From assembly GCA_902543485.1 (NCBI GenBank), contig CACBYP010000001.1, forward strand, positions 124,001 to 188,000: DNA of 64,000 bases. The letters are read 5' to 3'. Below are positions 34,938 through 43,813 of this stretch, one piece after another. The number at the start of each line of letters is the position of its first letter. Position 1 is the stretch's first letter. The stretch comes from an uncultured Pelagibacteraceae bacterium. GTDB lineage: Bacteria; Pseudomonadota; Alphaproteobacteria; Pelagibacterales; Pelagibacteraceae. The translations under genes were made by a program, and so were the position numbers. The notes beneath the pieces were generated by a model that was not told the origin of the DNA, ran no database searches, and saw only the letters and a program-made list of their open reading frames with translations.

Positions 34938-36013
34938 TGAAAATTAATGGTGTTGAATATAAAACGATTTGGTTTGATGAAGAAAAACAAATTGTAAAAA
35001 TTATAGATCAGACAAAGCTGCCACATAAATTTATAATAAAAGAATTAAGTTCAGTTAAAGACGCTGTAAATGCTATCAAAACAATGGAGGTCCGAGGTGC
35101 ACCATTAATTGGAGGCACAGCTGCATTTGGATTGGTTTTAGCTATAAAAGAAAATAACAGTTTAGATTTTATTAAAAAAAGTTCAGAGGAATTAGTTGCA
35201 TCTAGACCAACAGCAATAAATCTTCAATGGGCAGTTCACAGAATGAATAACAAATTGTCATTTGTTGAGCCTGTAGATTTATTTAAAGTTGCACTCAATG
35301 AAGCTAAGGAAATTTGTAAAGAGGATGAGGGATTTTGTGAAAGTATTGGTAAAAATGGATTAAATATTATTGAAGATATATATAATAAAAAGAAAGATAC
35401 CGTAAATATTCTTACACATTGCAATGCAGGTTGGTTAGCCACAATAAATTGGGGAACAGCTACATCTCCTATTTATCATGCACATAAAAAAGGAATACCA
35501 ATACATGTTTGGGTAGATGAAACTAGACCAAGAAATCAAGGAGCAAACCTTACATCATATGAACTTAATGAAGAAGAAATTCCAAATACTATTATAGCAG
35601 ATAATACAGGTGGAATATTAATGCAAAGAGGACAGGTTGATATGTGTATTGTTGGAACAGATAGAACATTATCTAATGGAGATGTATGCAATAAAATTGG
35701 AACCTATTTAAAAGCCCTTGCAGCTCATGATAATAAGATACCTTTTTATGTTGCTTTACCAAGTTCAACGATAGATTGGAATTTAAAAAACTCTAAAGAT
35801 ATTCCAATAGAAGAAAGAGATCCAAAAGAACTTTCCCATGTGGATGGAATTAACAAAGATAATAAAGTTGATAAAGTTTTAATATATCCTGAAAAAAGTA
35901 AATCATTAAATTTAGCCTTTGATGTAACACCCGCTAAATATGTTACTGCATTAATAACAGAAAAGGGAGTTTGTGATGCTTCTTCTGAAGGATTAAAAAA
36001 GTTATTTAATTAA
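34937..36013 (+). CDS. mtnA: Methylthioribose-1-phosphate isomerase
   Basis: The 358-residue enzyme isomerises methylthioribose-1-phosphate to methylthioribulose-1-phosphate. Family marks are MEVRGAPLIGGTAAFGL, LTHCNAGWLATINWGTATSPIY, VWVDETRPRNQGANLTSYEL with the catalytic region, VGTDRTLSNGDVCNKIGTY, and PFYVALPSSTID. It is related to eIF2B subunits but is clearly of MtnA type. It directly follows the secreted hydrolase gene. Its 3' end abuts the convergent aldolase-dehydrogenase gene without a spacer. Confidence 0.94.
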   Translation: MKINGVEYKTIWFDEEKQIVKIIDQTKLPHKFIIKELSSVKDAVNAIKTMEVRGAPLIGGTAAFGLVLAIKENNSLDFIKKSSEELVASRPTAINLQWAVHRMNNKLSFVEPVDLFKVALNEAKEICKEDEGFCESIGKNGLNIIEDIYNKKKDTVNILTHCNAGWLATINWGTATSPIYHAHKKGIPIHVWVDETRPRNQGANLTSYELNEEEIPNTIIADNTGGILMQRGQVDMCIVGTDRTLSNGDVCNKIGTYLKALAAHDNKIPFYVALPSSTIDWNLKNSKDIPIEERDPKELSHVDGINKDNKVDKVLIYPEKSKSLNLAFDVTPAKYVTALITEKGVCDASSEGLKKLFN

Positions 36014-38047
36014 TTATCTTAAAGACGCAGCAATATTTCCACCGTCTACGGTTAATACTGCTCCAGTTGATTTTTTTGATATCGCAAGATGATAAAAAGC
36101 TTTGGCCACATCATCTGCTTTAACTTCGCTTAACAGTAGATTGCCACTCATATATTGATCTGTGGTTACTTCTCTAGCCTTTGCCCTTTGTTTAATCATT
36201 TTATCATTTAATAAACCACTTCTAATTCTATCAGCGTTAACACCATTTGATCTAATACCAAGGTGTCCATAATCAATTGCATATTGCTTACACAAATTTA
36301 ATAGCGCAGACTTTGGCAATCCGTATGGTCCAAAATTTTTACCAGGATTAACTGATTGCTTGGATATATTAAATAACAAACATCCATTTATATTTTGTTT
36401 TTTCATAATTTTTACAGCCTCTGATGCACAATTTTGATGTGAGAAAAAATTATCTTCAAAACTTTTTCGAAGTATTTTATCATTAACTTCTGCAATTGAT
36501 CCACCAATAGCAGTACCAGCATTAGATATTAAAATATCTACACCCCCGTATATCTCCAAAATTTTATTAAATGCTTTTTTTACACTTTGTTTATTGGTTA
36601 CATCACAATGAATACAAAGATCACTTATTTTTGTTTGTAAGTCATTTATCTTATTTTTATTAATATCAAGCAAAACAACTTCTGCTCCGTATTTTTTAAA
36701 TAATTTATAGGTTGCTTTACCAATTTCACCAGTGCTACCAGTGATAACTACAACGTTGCCTTGCAACTCTTTTTTTGCTTTATTTAATTTTGCTTGTTCC
36801 AAGGACCAATACTCGACATCAAATAAGTCTTTTTTTGATAAGAATTTATATCTGGACGTCTCTTCAACACTTGAAATTACATTGGCATTAGTTTGAGTTA
36901 AATCCCCTGCAATTTTTGCAGCTTTTAAGGTATCTCCTACTGTAAATAAACCAAAATTCTGAATAAGAATTACTCTAGGAGATGTATCAAGCATTACTTT
37001 TTTTTCTTTAGTTTTTTTCTTATTGGCTTCAAAATATTTTTTATATTTTTTCCGATATTCTTTGAATTTTTTTTCAGCTAAATTTTTAAATTCATCTAAA
37101 GTACAGTTTGCTTTTGGTGATATTACTAAAGGAAATGGTTTAACTCTTATAACATGATCAGGTGTAGCTGTTCCTTCGTGTGAATACCTATTTATATCTT
37201 TACCATTAATAAAATAATCTAACTTATTATTTTTTTTAAAATTTAAGATAAATTTGTTATCATTTTTTTCAGATAAAAGACCTCTCAATATAGGAGCTAT
37301 ATCTGCAGTTGAGAAATTAAATTTAGTTTTCTTTATCTGTTTTACTTTTTTCTTTTTTAGTTTGGTTAAAGTTTTTTCAGCATCAGATATATACTTAATC
37401 ATTAAACTGTAAGCATCTTTTGCATTATCAGCAAATGTAAAAATACCGTGGTTTAATAAAATTAAACAGTTTATATTTGGGTTTTTAGAATAAACTTCAT
37501 TTATTTTTTGCGCTAATTTAAATCCTGGCATTACATAGGGTACTATTGCAGTTTTTTTACCAAATATTTTTTTTGATAGTATTTCTCCATTTGGTCTATT
37601 AGTAATTTTCATAATTGCATCTGAGTGAGTGTGATCGACAAATTTAAATGGTAAAAATGCATGTAAAAAAGTTTCAACTGATGGATTAGGTGATTTTGTA
37701 TCTATCAAATTTTTTTTTTGAAAAGCAACCATGTCATCATCAGAGAGCGTTTTCTTTTTTTTCATAGTAAGCAATGGATTTAATTTAACAGCTGGCAAAC
37801 CTGCTGGTTCAATTTCAGCCATATCCCATCCGCTGCCTTTTACGCAAAGAACATCATAATATTTACCATCTATATCTTTGATTTTTGTCTTAACGGATGT
37901 ATTGCCACCACCATGTAATACTAATTCTGGATTTCTTCCTAGAAGCCTGGTTGTATAAACTCTTAAAGCCATATCTTCAGAATGACCTAATTTCTTATAC
38001 TTTTTAATATATTTTTTAGCTTCGTTTTCTGACCAATTGTTTTTCAA
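36014..38047 (-). CDS. Fused class II aldolase - short-chain dehydrogenase
   Basis: The 677-residue protein joins an N-terminal class II aldolase/adducin-type domain (about 1-420; GGGNTSVKTK, zinc HTHSDAIM, LLNHGIFTF) to a C-terminal SDR domain (about 430-677; VVITGSTGEIGKATYKLF, YGLPK with the YxxxK pair, TVDGG). Relatives are annotated as rhamnulose-1-phosphate aldolase/lactaldehyde dehydrogenase (RhaDE-like). The first domain should yield DHAP plus an aldehyde, and the second should oxidise or reduce that aldehyde. It lies tail to tail with mtnA, whose product is a ketose-1-phosphate. Either rhamnulose or methylthioribulose-1-phosphate could be substrate. Confidence 0.85.
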   Translation of the reverse strand: MKNNWSENEAKKYIKKYKKLGHSEDMALRVYTTRLLGRNPELVLHGGGNTSVKTKIKDIDGKYYDVLCVKGSGWDMAEIEPAGLPAVKLNPLLTMKKKKTLSDDDMVAFQKKNLIDTKSPNPSVETFLHAFLPFKFVDHTHSDAIMKITNRPNGEILSKKIFGKKTAIVPYVMPGFKLAQKINEVYSKNPNINCLILLNHGIFTFADNAKDAYSLMIKYISDAEKTLTKLKKKKVKQIKKTKFNFSTADIAPILRGLLSEKNDNKFILNFKKNNKLDYFINGKDINRYSHEGTATPDHVIRVKPFPLVISPKANCTLDEFKNLAEKKFKEYRKKYKKYFEANKKKTKEKKVMLDTSPRVILIQNFGLFTVGDTLKAAKIAGDLTQTNANVISSVEETSRYKFLSKKDLFDVEYWSLEQAKLNKAKKELQGNVVVITGSTGEIGKATYKLFKKYGAEVVLLDINKNKINDLQTKISDLCIHCDVTNKQSVKKAFNKILEIYGGVDILISNAGTAIGGSIAEVNDKILRKSFEDNFFSHQNCASEAVKIMKKQNINGCLLFNISKQSVNPGKNFGPYGLPKSALLNLCKQYAIDYGHLGIRSNGVNADRIRSGLLNDKMIKQRAKAREVTTDQYMSGNLLLSEVKADDVAKAFYHLAISKKSTGAVLTVDGGNIAASLR

Positions 38048-38135
38048 TGTTAATCCTCGATAAATTATTATAATAGTTTTTTGTTTGAAAGAAGTAAAAA
38101 ATTTCGTTAGTTAAAAAAATAAATATTAGATTTTT

Positions 38136-39176
38136 ATGGAAAAAGTTGGGGAACATATAACACTGGATATAGTTGGAACTAAAAAGGAATATACTCCCGA
38201 ATTTTATGAAAAGTTAGTATATAAAATTGCTAAAGCAGCAAAAGTAACAGTTTTAAAAATTTCAAAATATAAATTCGAGCCACAAGGATTTACATTAGTC
38301 GCTTTGCTTGCTGAAAGCCACATTAGTTTTCATACTTTCCCAGAAAAAGAAATTGTAAGCTTTGATTTTTTTACATGTGGAAAAGTATCACCTAAAGTTT
38401 CTCTAGATATAATAAAAGACGAAATGGAACATACAAATATAATAATTAAAGAATTTGATAGAGATACTATTGATCTTTATCATGACAATTATAGTTCTCC
38501 AGGTTTAAAAAAATCATATGTTGTTAATAGAGTTTTAGAAAATTTTAAATCTAAAGTAGGCCAATATATTGAAATACTTGATTTAGAACAATTTGGAAAA
38601 GCTTTATTTATCGATAATGAAATACAAGTAGCTGAAAGCGATGAACATTTATATAGCTCAACCTTTGTAAATTCAGGTCTTAATTTAAATTCAAACAAAG
38701 AAAAAGCTGCAATTATTGGTGGAGGTGATGGTGGTGTTGCAAGAGAATGCATTTCACAAAACTTTGGCTTTATAGATTGGTATGAATTAGATCCTGAGGT
38801 TGTTGATGTATGTGATAAACATTTAAGCAAAATTGGCGAGAAAGCTACTGAAAAGAATTCAGTTAAATGTGTTTGGGGAGATGCTTTTGAAAGTATTAAA
38901 TCTGTTAAAGACAATACTTATGATCAAATATTTGTAGATCTAAATGATGATCAATTTTGCATAGATTTGGCTGCAAAAAATATGTCATCTTTAGAAAGAA
39001 TTTTAAAACCTAAAGGTGTAATTACCGCTCAAGTAGGAAGTCAAGACAAAAAACCAAAACAAGTTGAAAATTGGTTAAATGTTTTTAATAAAAATTTTGG
39101 AAATACAAAACTTTCAAGAGTTTATATACCTAGTTTCGATTGTTCTTGGAATTTTTCCTCGTCAATAAATCATTAA
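38136..39176 (+). CDS. Fused S-adenosylmethionine decarboxylase - spermidine synthase
   Basis: The 346-residue protein is a fusion. Residues about 1-118 are a prokaryotic SpeD: AESHISFHTFPE holds the self-cleavage site between E60 and S61 (the serine becomes pyruvoyl), H66 is the processing histidine, and C81 the catalytic donor in FFTCG. Residues about 125-346 are SpeE: IIGGGDGGVARE (SAM site), DEHLYSST and VDLNDDQ near the catalytic aspartates. One chain thus makes and uses decarboxylated SAM, releasing methylthioadenosine for MtnP. Self-cleavage would free the SpeD beta fragment from the SpeE-bearing rest. Confidence 0.9.
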   Translation: MEKVGEHITLDIVGTKKEYTPEFYEKLVYKIAKAAKVTVLKISKYKFEPQGFTLVALLAESHISFHTFPEKEIVSFDFFTCGKVSPKVSLDIIKDEMEHTNIIIKEFDRDTIDLYHDNYSSPGLKKSYVVNRVLENFKSKVGQYIEILDLEQFGKALFIDNEIQVAESDEHLYSSTFVNSGLNLNSNKEKAAIIGGGDGGVARECISQNFGFIDWYELDPEVVDVCDKHLSKIGEKATEKNSVKCVWGDAFESIKSVKDNTYDQIFVDLNDDQFCIDLAAKNMSSLERILKPKGVITAQVGSQDKKPKQVENWLNVFNKNFGNTKLSRVYIPSFDCSWNFSSSINH

Positions 39177-39234
39177 TTTTTCTTTTTAAAACAATAATTT
39201 TATGAAATAATCTTCAAAATTTTTGGAGGAAAAA

Positions 39235-40062
39235 ATGAAAAAATTAAAAGTATTAGGACTTGGTATTTTGATATCGTCATTTCTAACAATTTCTTCAATT
39301 GCAGATCAAATTAAAATAGGAACCGAAGGCGCATATCCGCCTTGGAATTCTAAAGATTCAGCTGGAAATTTGATTGGCTTTGAAGTCGAATTAGCAAATG
39401 AATTATGTAAAATAATGAAACATGATTGCACTATAGTAGAGCAAGACTGGGATGGAATGATACCAGCTTTAGTCTCAAGAAAATTTGATGCCATCATGGC
39501 TGGAATGTCAATAACTGGTGAGAGAATGAAAACAATAAACTTTTCTCAAGGTTATGCTGATGAAGTTGCATCATTAGCTGTTATGAAAGGATCGAAAAAC
39601 GAAGGCCTTAAAACAATGTCAGCTATAAATTTATCTGACGTAAGTGCTGATGAACAAGCAACACTAGACGTTTTGACCAAAGCATTTAAAGGCAAAACTA
39701 TTGGTGTACAAACAGCAACAATTCACCAGAACTTCTTAGAGTCTGGTTTAATGGGTAATGTAAAAATAAGAACTTATAAAACTCAAGATGAAGTAAACTT
39801 AGATTTATCTGCTGGTAGAATAGATGCAGCATTAGCTGCAGCAGTTGCTTTTACAGATTATGCAGAAAAATCTGGTAAAGGAGTTGTATTAACTGGACCA
39901 ACATTTGCAGGTGGAGATTTTGGTAATGGTGTTGGCGTAGGTATTAGAAAAGGTGACTCTAAACTTTTAAATGATTTTAATGCAGCAATTGATAAAGCTA
40001 GAGATGATGGCATTATTAGTAAGCTTGCTATAAAACATTTTGGTTTTGACGCCTCTATGTAA
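39235..40062 (+). CDS. Polar amino acid ABC transporter substrate-binding protein
   Basis: The 275-residue protein has a signal peptide (MKKLKVLGLGILISSFLTIS, cleavage near SIADQIK) and is a family 3 solute-binding protein: IGTEGAYPPWNSKDSAGNL, GFEVELANELCK, QDWDGMIPALVSRKFD and AGMSITGERMKTINFS. It resembles the lysine/arginine/ornithine or histidine binders, though the ligand is not certain. I chose ATG 39235, preceded by GGAGGA at 39225-39230, while TTG 39223 lies in the ribosome site itself. Confidence 0.92.
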   Translation: MKKLKVLGLGILISSFLTISSIADQIKIGTEGAYPPWNSKDSAGNLIGFEVELANELCKIMKHDCTIVEQDWDGMIPALVSRKFDAIMAGMSITGERMKTINFSQGYADEVASLAVMKGSKNEGLKTMSAINLSDVSADEQATLDVLTKAFKGKTIGVQTATIHQNFLESGLMGNVKIRTYKTQDEVNLDLSAGRIDAALAAAVAFTDYAEKSGKGVVLTGPTFAGGDFGNGVGVGIRKGDSKLLNDFNAAIDKARDDGIISKLAIKHFGFDASM

Positions 40063-40074
40063 TAAATTATTTAT

Positions 40075-40096
40075 GGGTGGCTATAATTAGCCACCT
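40075..40096 (+). other. Stem-loop between amino acid binding-protein and permease genes
   Basis: GGTGGCTA (40076-40083) and TAGCCACC (40088-40095) pair perfectly around TAAT, extended by G-U and A-T pairs. No T tract follows, so it is more likely a messenger-stabilising element that gives high binding-protein expression than a terminator. It falls in the 39-base gap before the permease gene. Confidence 0.65.
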
Positions 40097-40101
40097 ATAT
40101 T

Positions 40102-40794
40102 ATGGAACTTCTATATTTTGGTGATAAAGGTTGGGGAGACGAGTTATTTTTCGCAACCTTAATGACAATTGCGGTCTCAATAACCGCGATGATAATTGGC
40201 TTTATATTTGCTGCTTTATTTACTCCATTAAAATTATCTAATAATAAATTTCTTAATTCTATTGGTAATGCATACACCACTGTTATTAGAGGTGTACCAG
40301 AGCTTCTAGTAATTTATTTATTTTTCTTTGGTGGAAGTGGAGCTATTATGTTTGTTGCTTCAATATTTGGCTATAATGATTATATCGAAATTAATGCTTT
40401 TTTAACTGGTTCATTTTCAATAGGGATAATATCGGGAGCGTATTCAACTGAAGTATTTAGAGGAGCCCTACAATCAATAGATAAAGGTCAGTTCGAAGCT
40501 GCAAAAGTTTTAGGTTTTGATAAATATATTTACTTCTTTAAAATTATTTTGCCTCAAATGCTAAGACTTGCAATTCCTAACTTAAGTAATGTTTGGCAAA
40601 TTACATTAAAAGATACTTCTCTTATATCTGTAACTGGTTTAGTTGAAATAATGAGACAATCCTATATTGCAGCTGGTTCAACTAGAGATCCATTATTTTT
40701 TTACTCATTTGCAGCAATTTTATACTTGATGCTTACGTTTTTAAGTATGCAATTATTAAATAGATTAGAAACAAAATATAGCAAAGGTTATTGA
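40102..40794 (+). CDS. Polar amino acid ABC transporter permease (HisQ-like)
   Basis: The 230-residue protein is a five-helix permease of the HisMQ family, with VIRGVPELLVIYLFFFGG and the EAA loop QFEAAKVLGFDKYIYFFKIILPQ (ATPase contact, given in part). It pairs with the following permease. It comes 39 bases after the binding protein gene, past a stem-loop. The ATPase gene is missing from this operon. Its TGA overlaps the next ATG. Confidence 0.92.
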   Translation: MELLYFGDKGWGDELFFATLMTIAVSITAMIIGFIFAALFTPLKLSNNKFLNSIGNAYTTVIRGVPELLVIYLFFFGGSGAIMFVASIFGYNDYIEINAFLTGSFSIGIISGAYSTEVFRGALQSIDKGQFEAAKVLGFDKYIYFFKIILPQMLRLAIPNLSNVWQITLKDTSLISVTGLVEIMRQSYIAAGSTRDPLFFYSFAAILYLMLTFLSMQLLNRLETKYSKGY

Positions 40795-41471
40795 TGGATA
40801 TTGAATTAATGATTAGTAGTTTTCCTAAGTTGTTAAACGCAACTTTGATTACTCTTAAACTACTATCTGTATCTCTATTTCTTGGTCTTTTTATTGGATT
40901 AGGTTTTGCAATCTTGAGAATGAATAATAATAAGTTGATTAATAAATTTGCTTACGGGTATTCATATATTTTTAGAGGAACACCTTTATTGGTTCAAATC
41001 TTCATAATATATTTTGGATTAGGTCAAATTGAATACTTAAGAACAACATTTTTGTGGGTAGTTTTAAAAGAACCATATTGGTGTGCAATAATAGCATTTT
41101 CATTAAACACTGGTGCTTACACATCAGAAATATTGAGATCAGCATTTCAAACTATAAAGCCAGGATATTTAGAAGCTGGAAGAAGCTTAGGTATACCTTC
41201 AAAAATTATTTTTACAAAAATACAAATTCCTATAGCAATTAAACAATCTTTACCAGCTTATGGTAATGAAATTATTTTAATGCTTAAAGGTACATCTTTG
41301 GCAAGTACAGTCACACTTATGGACTTAACTGGTGTTGCTAAATATATAATTTCAACTACGTTTAAGCCAGTAGAAGTATTTATTGTGGCAGGAGGTATTT
41401 ATTTGTTTATGACTTTTATAATTCATAATGTTATTAAATATTTAGAAAAAAAATATGGGTTTCAAACATGA
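40794..41471 (+). CDS. Polar amino acid ABC transporter permease (HisM-like)
   Basis: The 225-residue protein is the second HisMQ-type permease, with FRGTPLLVQIFIIYFGLG and PGYLEAGRSLGIPSKIIF as the ATPase contact loop. I chose ATG 40794, which overlaps the TGA of the upstream gene (TGATG); a TTG three bases upstream is unlikely. Its end overlaps the nitrilase gene by ATGA. Confidence 0.92.
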   Translation: MDIELMISSFPKLLNATLITLKLLSVSLFLGLFIGLGFAILRMNNNKLINKFAYGYSYIFRGTPLLVQIFIIYFGLGQIEYLRTTFLWVVLKEPYWCAIIAFSLNTGAYTSEILRSAFQTIKPGYLEAGRSLGIPSKIIFTKIQIPIAIKQSLPAYGNEIILMLKGTSLASTVTLMDLTGVAKYIISTTFKPVEVFIVAGGIYLFMTFIIHNVIKYLEKKYGFQT

Positions 41472-42253
41472 AAATAGCATGCATACAATTATCTAGTGGA
41501 GAAAATTATCAAAATAATTTTAAAGATATTGTTAAATATGTAAATCAAGCTATAAAAAATAAATCTGATTTAATTATTACACCTGAAACTTCTTCTTTGA
41601 TGTCTAGTAGTAGAGAAATACTTTTTAAATATTCATATGAAATGAATAAAGATCCAATTTTGAAGAAAATTAGAGAGGTTTCAAAAAAATATAAGAAATG
41701 GATTTTACTCGGATCAATTTGTGTTAAGGTTAAAAATAAACTCAGAAATAGATCTATACTGGTTGGACCAAATGGAAAAATTGTCAAATATTATGATAAA
41801 ATTAATATGTTTGATGTTAAAATTCCAAATAAAGAGCAACATAGAGAAAGTAAAACTTTTAAAGCAGGAAATAAATTAGTCACGGCTAATTTACCTTGGG
41901 GTAAAATAGGTTTTACAATCTGTTTTGATCTGAGATTTCCTGAACTTTATAGGAATTTATCAAAAAAAAATTTAAGTTTTATAGCCGTTCCATCAGCTTT
42001 CACAAAGTTTACGGGACAAAAACATTGGTTAACACTTTTAAGAGCAAGAGCGATTGAAAATTTTTGCTATATTTTTGCGCCAGCTCAAACAGGTAAAAAT
42101 ACACCCAAAAGAGAAACATTTGGTCATACAACAATTATTTCTCCAGATGGAAAAATTTTGGCATTAAAAAAATTAGGGAAGGGTGTAATTTATTCAAAAA
42201 TTAACCCCAAGCTCTCTATGGATTTAAGAAAAATAATTCCAAGTTTAATTTAA
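41468..42253 (+). CDS. Carbon-nitrogen hydrolase (nitrilase superfamily, Nit1-like)
   Basis: The 261-residue protein has the Glu-Lys-Cys triad of the nitrilase fold: TPETSSL (E), YYDKINMFDV (K) and GFTICFDLRFPELYR (C). The overall sequence with RARAIENFCYIFAPAQTGKN fits the Nit1/omega-amidase branch that hydrolyses deaminated glutathione or alpha-ketoamides. It overlaps the amino acid permease gene by ATGA where an ATPase gene would be expected, so it may process an imported amide. It ends in a 4-base overlap with a convergent gene. Confidence 0.88.
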   Translation: MKIACIQLSSGENYQNNFKDIVKYVNQAIKNKSDLIITPETSSLMSSSREILFKYSYEMNKDPILKKIREVSKKYKKWILLGSICVKVKNKLRNRSILVGPNGKIVKYYDKINMFDVKIPNKEQHRESKTFKAGNKLVTANLPWGKIGFTICFDLRFPELYRNLSKKNLSFIAVPSAFTKFTGQKHWLTLLRARAIENFCYIFAPAQTGKNTPKRETFGHTTIISPDGKILALKKLGKGVIYSKINPKLSMDLRKIIPSLI

Positions 42254-43698
42254 TTCCTACTATCAACAATCAATGTGTCTTTAGATCCACCACCTTGAGA
42301 ACTATTAACTATTGTACTACCTTTTTTTAGAGCAACTCTAGTCAACCCACCAGTTGTAACATAAGTTGATTTACCTGTTAAAATAAAAGGTCTTAAATCT
42401 AAATGTCTTGGTTCAATGTTATCAGGTGTGATTGTTGGAACAGTAGAAAGAATTTCTAGTGGTTGTGCAATGTAATTCCTAGGATTTTTTTTGATATTTT
42501 TTATCATTTCTTCTTTTTCAGCTTTTGAGGCTTTTGGACCAATCATAATTCCGTACCCACCTGATGCATTTGAAGGTTTAACCACATACTTAGAGATATT
42601 ATCTATAACGTGTTCTCTATTTTTTTTATCTCCACAGAGAAGAGTTTCAACTTGATCAATAATTGGTTGCTCTCCTAAATAGTAAATGATCATTTTATTA
42701 ACATAAGAATAAACTGCTTTATCATCTGCAACTCCTGTTCCTAAAGCATTTATTATTCCAACATTTCCTTTTCTCCAACATTTGAACACACCAGGCACAC
42801 CTAATAAGGATCCTTTAAAAAAAACTTTTGGATCCATAAAATTGTCATCTATTCGTCTATAAATACAATCTACTTTCAAAGGACCTTTAACGGTTTTCAT
42901 GTAAACATGATCGTTTTCAACAAATAAATCTTTTCCTTCTACCAAGGCTATTCCCATTTGTTCAGCAAGAAAGGAGTGTTCAAAATAAGCAGAATTATAA
43001 ATACCAGGTGTTAATAAAACCATGTGTGGGTTATTAGTCTTCTTTGGAATACACTCTGTCATACAATTATATAATTTATTTGCATATTGATGAACTGAGG
43101 AAACTTTATATCTTGTAAATAGTTCTGGAAAAATATCTCTCATAACCATTCTATTTTCCAGCATATATGAAACTCCAGAAGGAACTCTTAAGTTATCTTC
43201 AAGAACTAAAAAATCCCCATCAATATTTTTAATAAGATCAATCCCAGATATATTTGACCATGCTTTGTGTTTTGGTGAGAAACCTTCACACTCTTTTAAA
43301 TACAATGGAGAATTAAAAATTAGTTCTTTAGGTATTACTTTGTCTTTAAATATTTTTTTTGCATTGTAGACGTCATCGATAAATAAATTTAGTGCCTTAA
43401 CTCTTTGTGCAAGTCCTTTTGCAACCTTTAACCATTGACTTTTTGGTATAATTCTAGGAATGATGTCTAAAGGCCATTTTTTCTCTTCAGCTCTATTGTT
43501 TGCAGCATAAACTCTAAAATTTATTCCTCTAGCGCTTATTGTACTTTGACAATTTTTTTCTATTTCTTGTAATTTTTTTTTTCCATATTTTTCAAGTATA
43601 CCTGCAATGATCTTAGCATGACTTCTCAACTTCTTCTCTTTACTGATATATCCATCAAAAGTTGATTTAGAATCATAATTTTTCCAAAAATCAGACAT
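42250..43698 (-). CDS. Circularly permuted type 2 ATP-grasp protein
   Basis: The 482-residue protein belongs to the DUF404/DUF407 circularly permuted ATP-grasp family: NFRVYAANN-like region, PLDIIPRIIP, VLEDNLRVPSGVSYMLENR (about 163-181), HMVLLTPGIYNSAYFEHSFLA, YVVKPSNASGGYGIMIGP and PRHLDLRPFIL. It probably ligates amines or amino acids in an unknown peptide-like product. It is usually encoded with an alpha-E protein and a transglutaminase, and often with the Anbu peptidase. Here only Anbu is present, transcribed divergently. Confidence 0.88.
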   Translation of the reverse strand: MSDFWKNYDSKSTFDGYISKEKKLRSHAKIIAGILEKYGKKKLQEIEKNCQSTISARGINFRVYAANNRAEEKKWPLDIIPRIIPKSQWLKVAKGLAQRVKALNLFIDDVYNAKKIFKDKVIPKELIFNSPLYLKECEGFSPKHKAWSNISGIDLIKNIDGDFLVLEDNLRVPSGVSYMLENRMVMRDIFPELFTRYKVSSVHQYANKLYNCMTECIPKKTNNPHMVLLTPGIYNSAYFEHSFLAEQMGIALVEGKDLFVENDHVYMKTVKGPLKVDCIYRRIDDNFMDPKVFFKGSLLGVPGVFKCWRKGNVGIINALGTGVADDKAVYSYVNKMIIYYLGEQPIIDQVETLLCGDKKNREHVIDNISKYVVKPSNASGGYGIMIGPKASKAEKEEMIKNIKKNPRNYIAQPLEILSTVPTITPDNIEPRHLDLRPFILTGKSTYVTTGGLTRVALKKGSTIVNSSQGGGSKDTLIVDSRN

Positions 43699-43813
43699 AT
43701 TAACTTAATTTTTTTACATAAGAGTTAAATAAGCAAATGATTAAATTCGATATCTGATATGAAATAAATGGGTTTTAATGTAATCACATATAATTTAAAT
43801 AGTTAACTTTAAT
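43699..43813. promoter_or_regulatory. Divergent promoter region between the ATP-grasp and Anbu genes
   Basis: These 115 bases separate two divergent genes of a likely functional pair. The stretch is AT-rich with TATAAT-like stretches (ATATAATTT near 43789-43797) but I cannot place -35 boxes with confidence. No coding potential is seen. Confidence 0.35.

Noticed and set aside
38048-38135. SAM-II or SAM-V riboswitch upstream of the speD-speE fusion
   Set aside because: Only 88 AT-rich bases are present and no pseudoknot core or conserved SAM-riboswitch motif can be seen.
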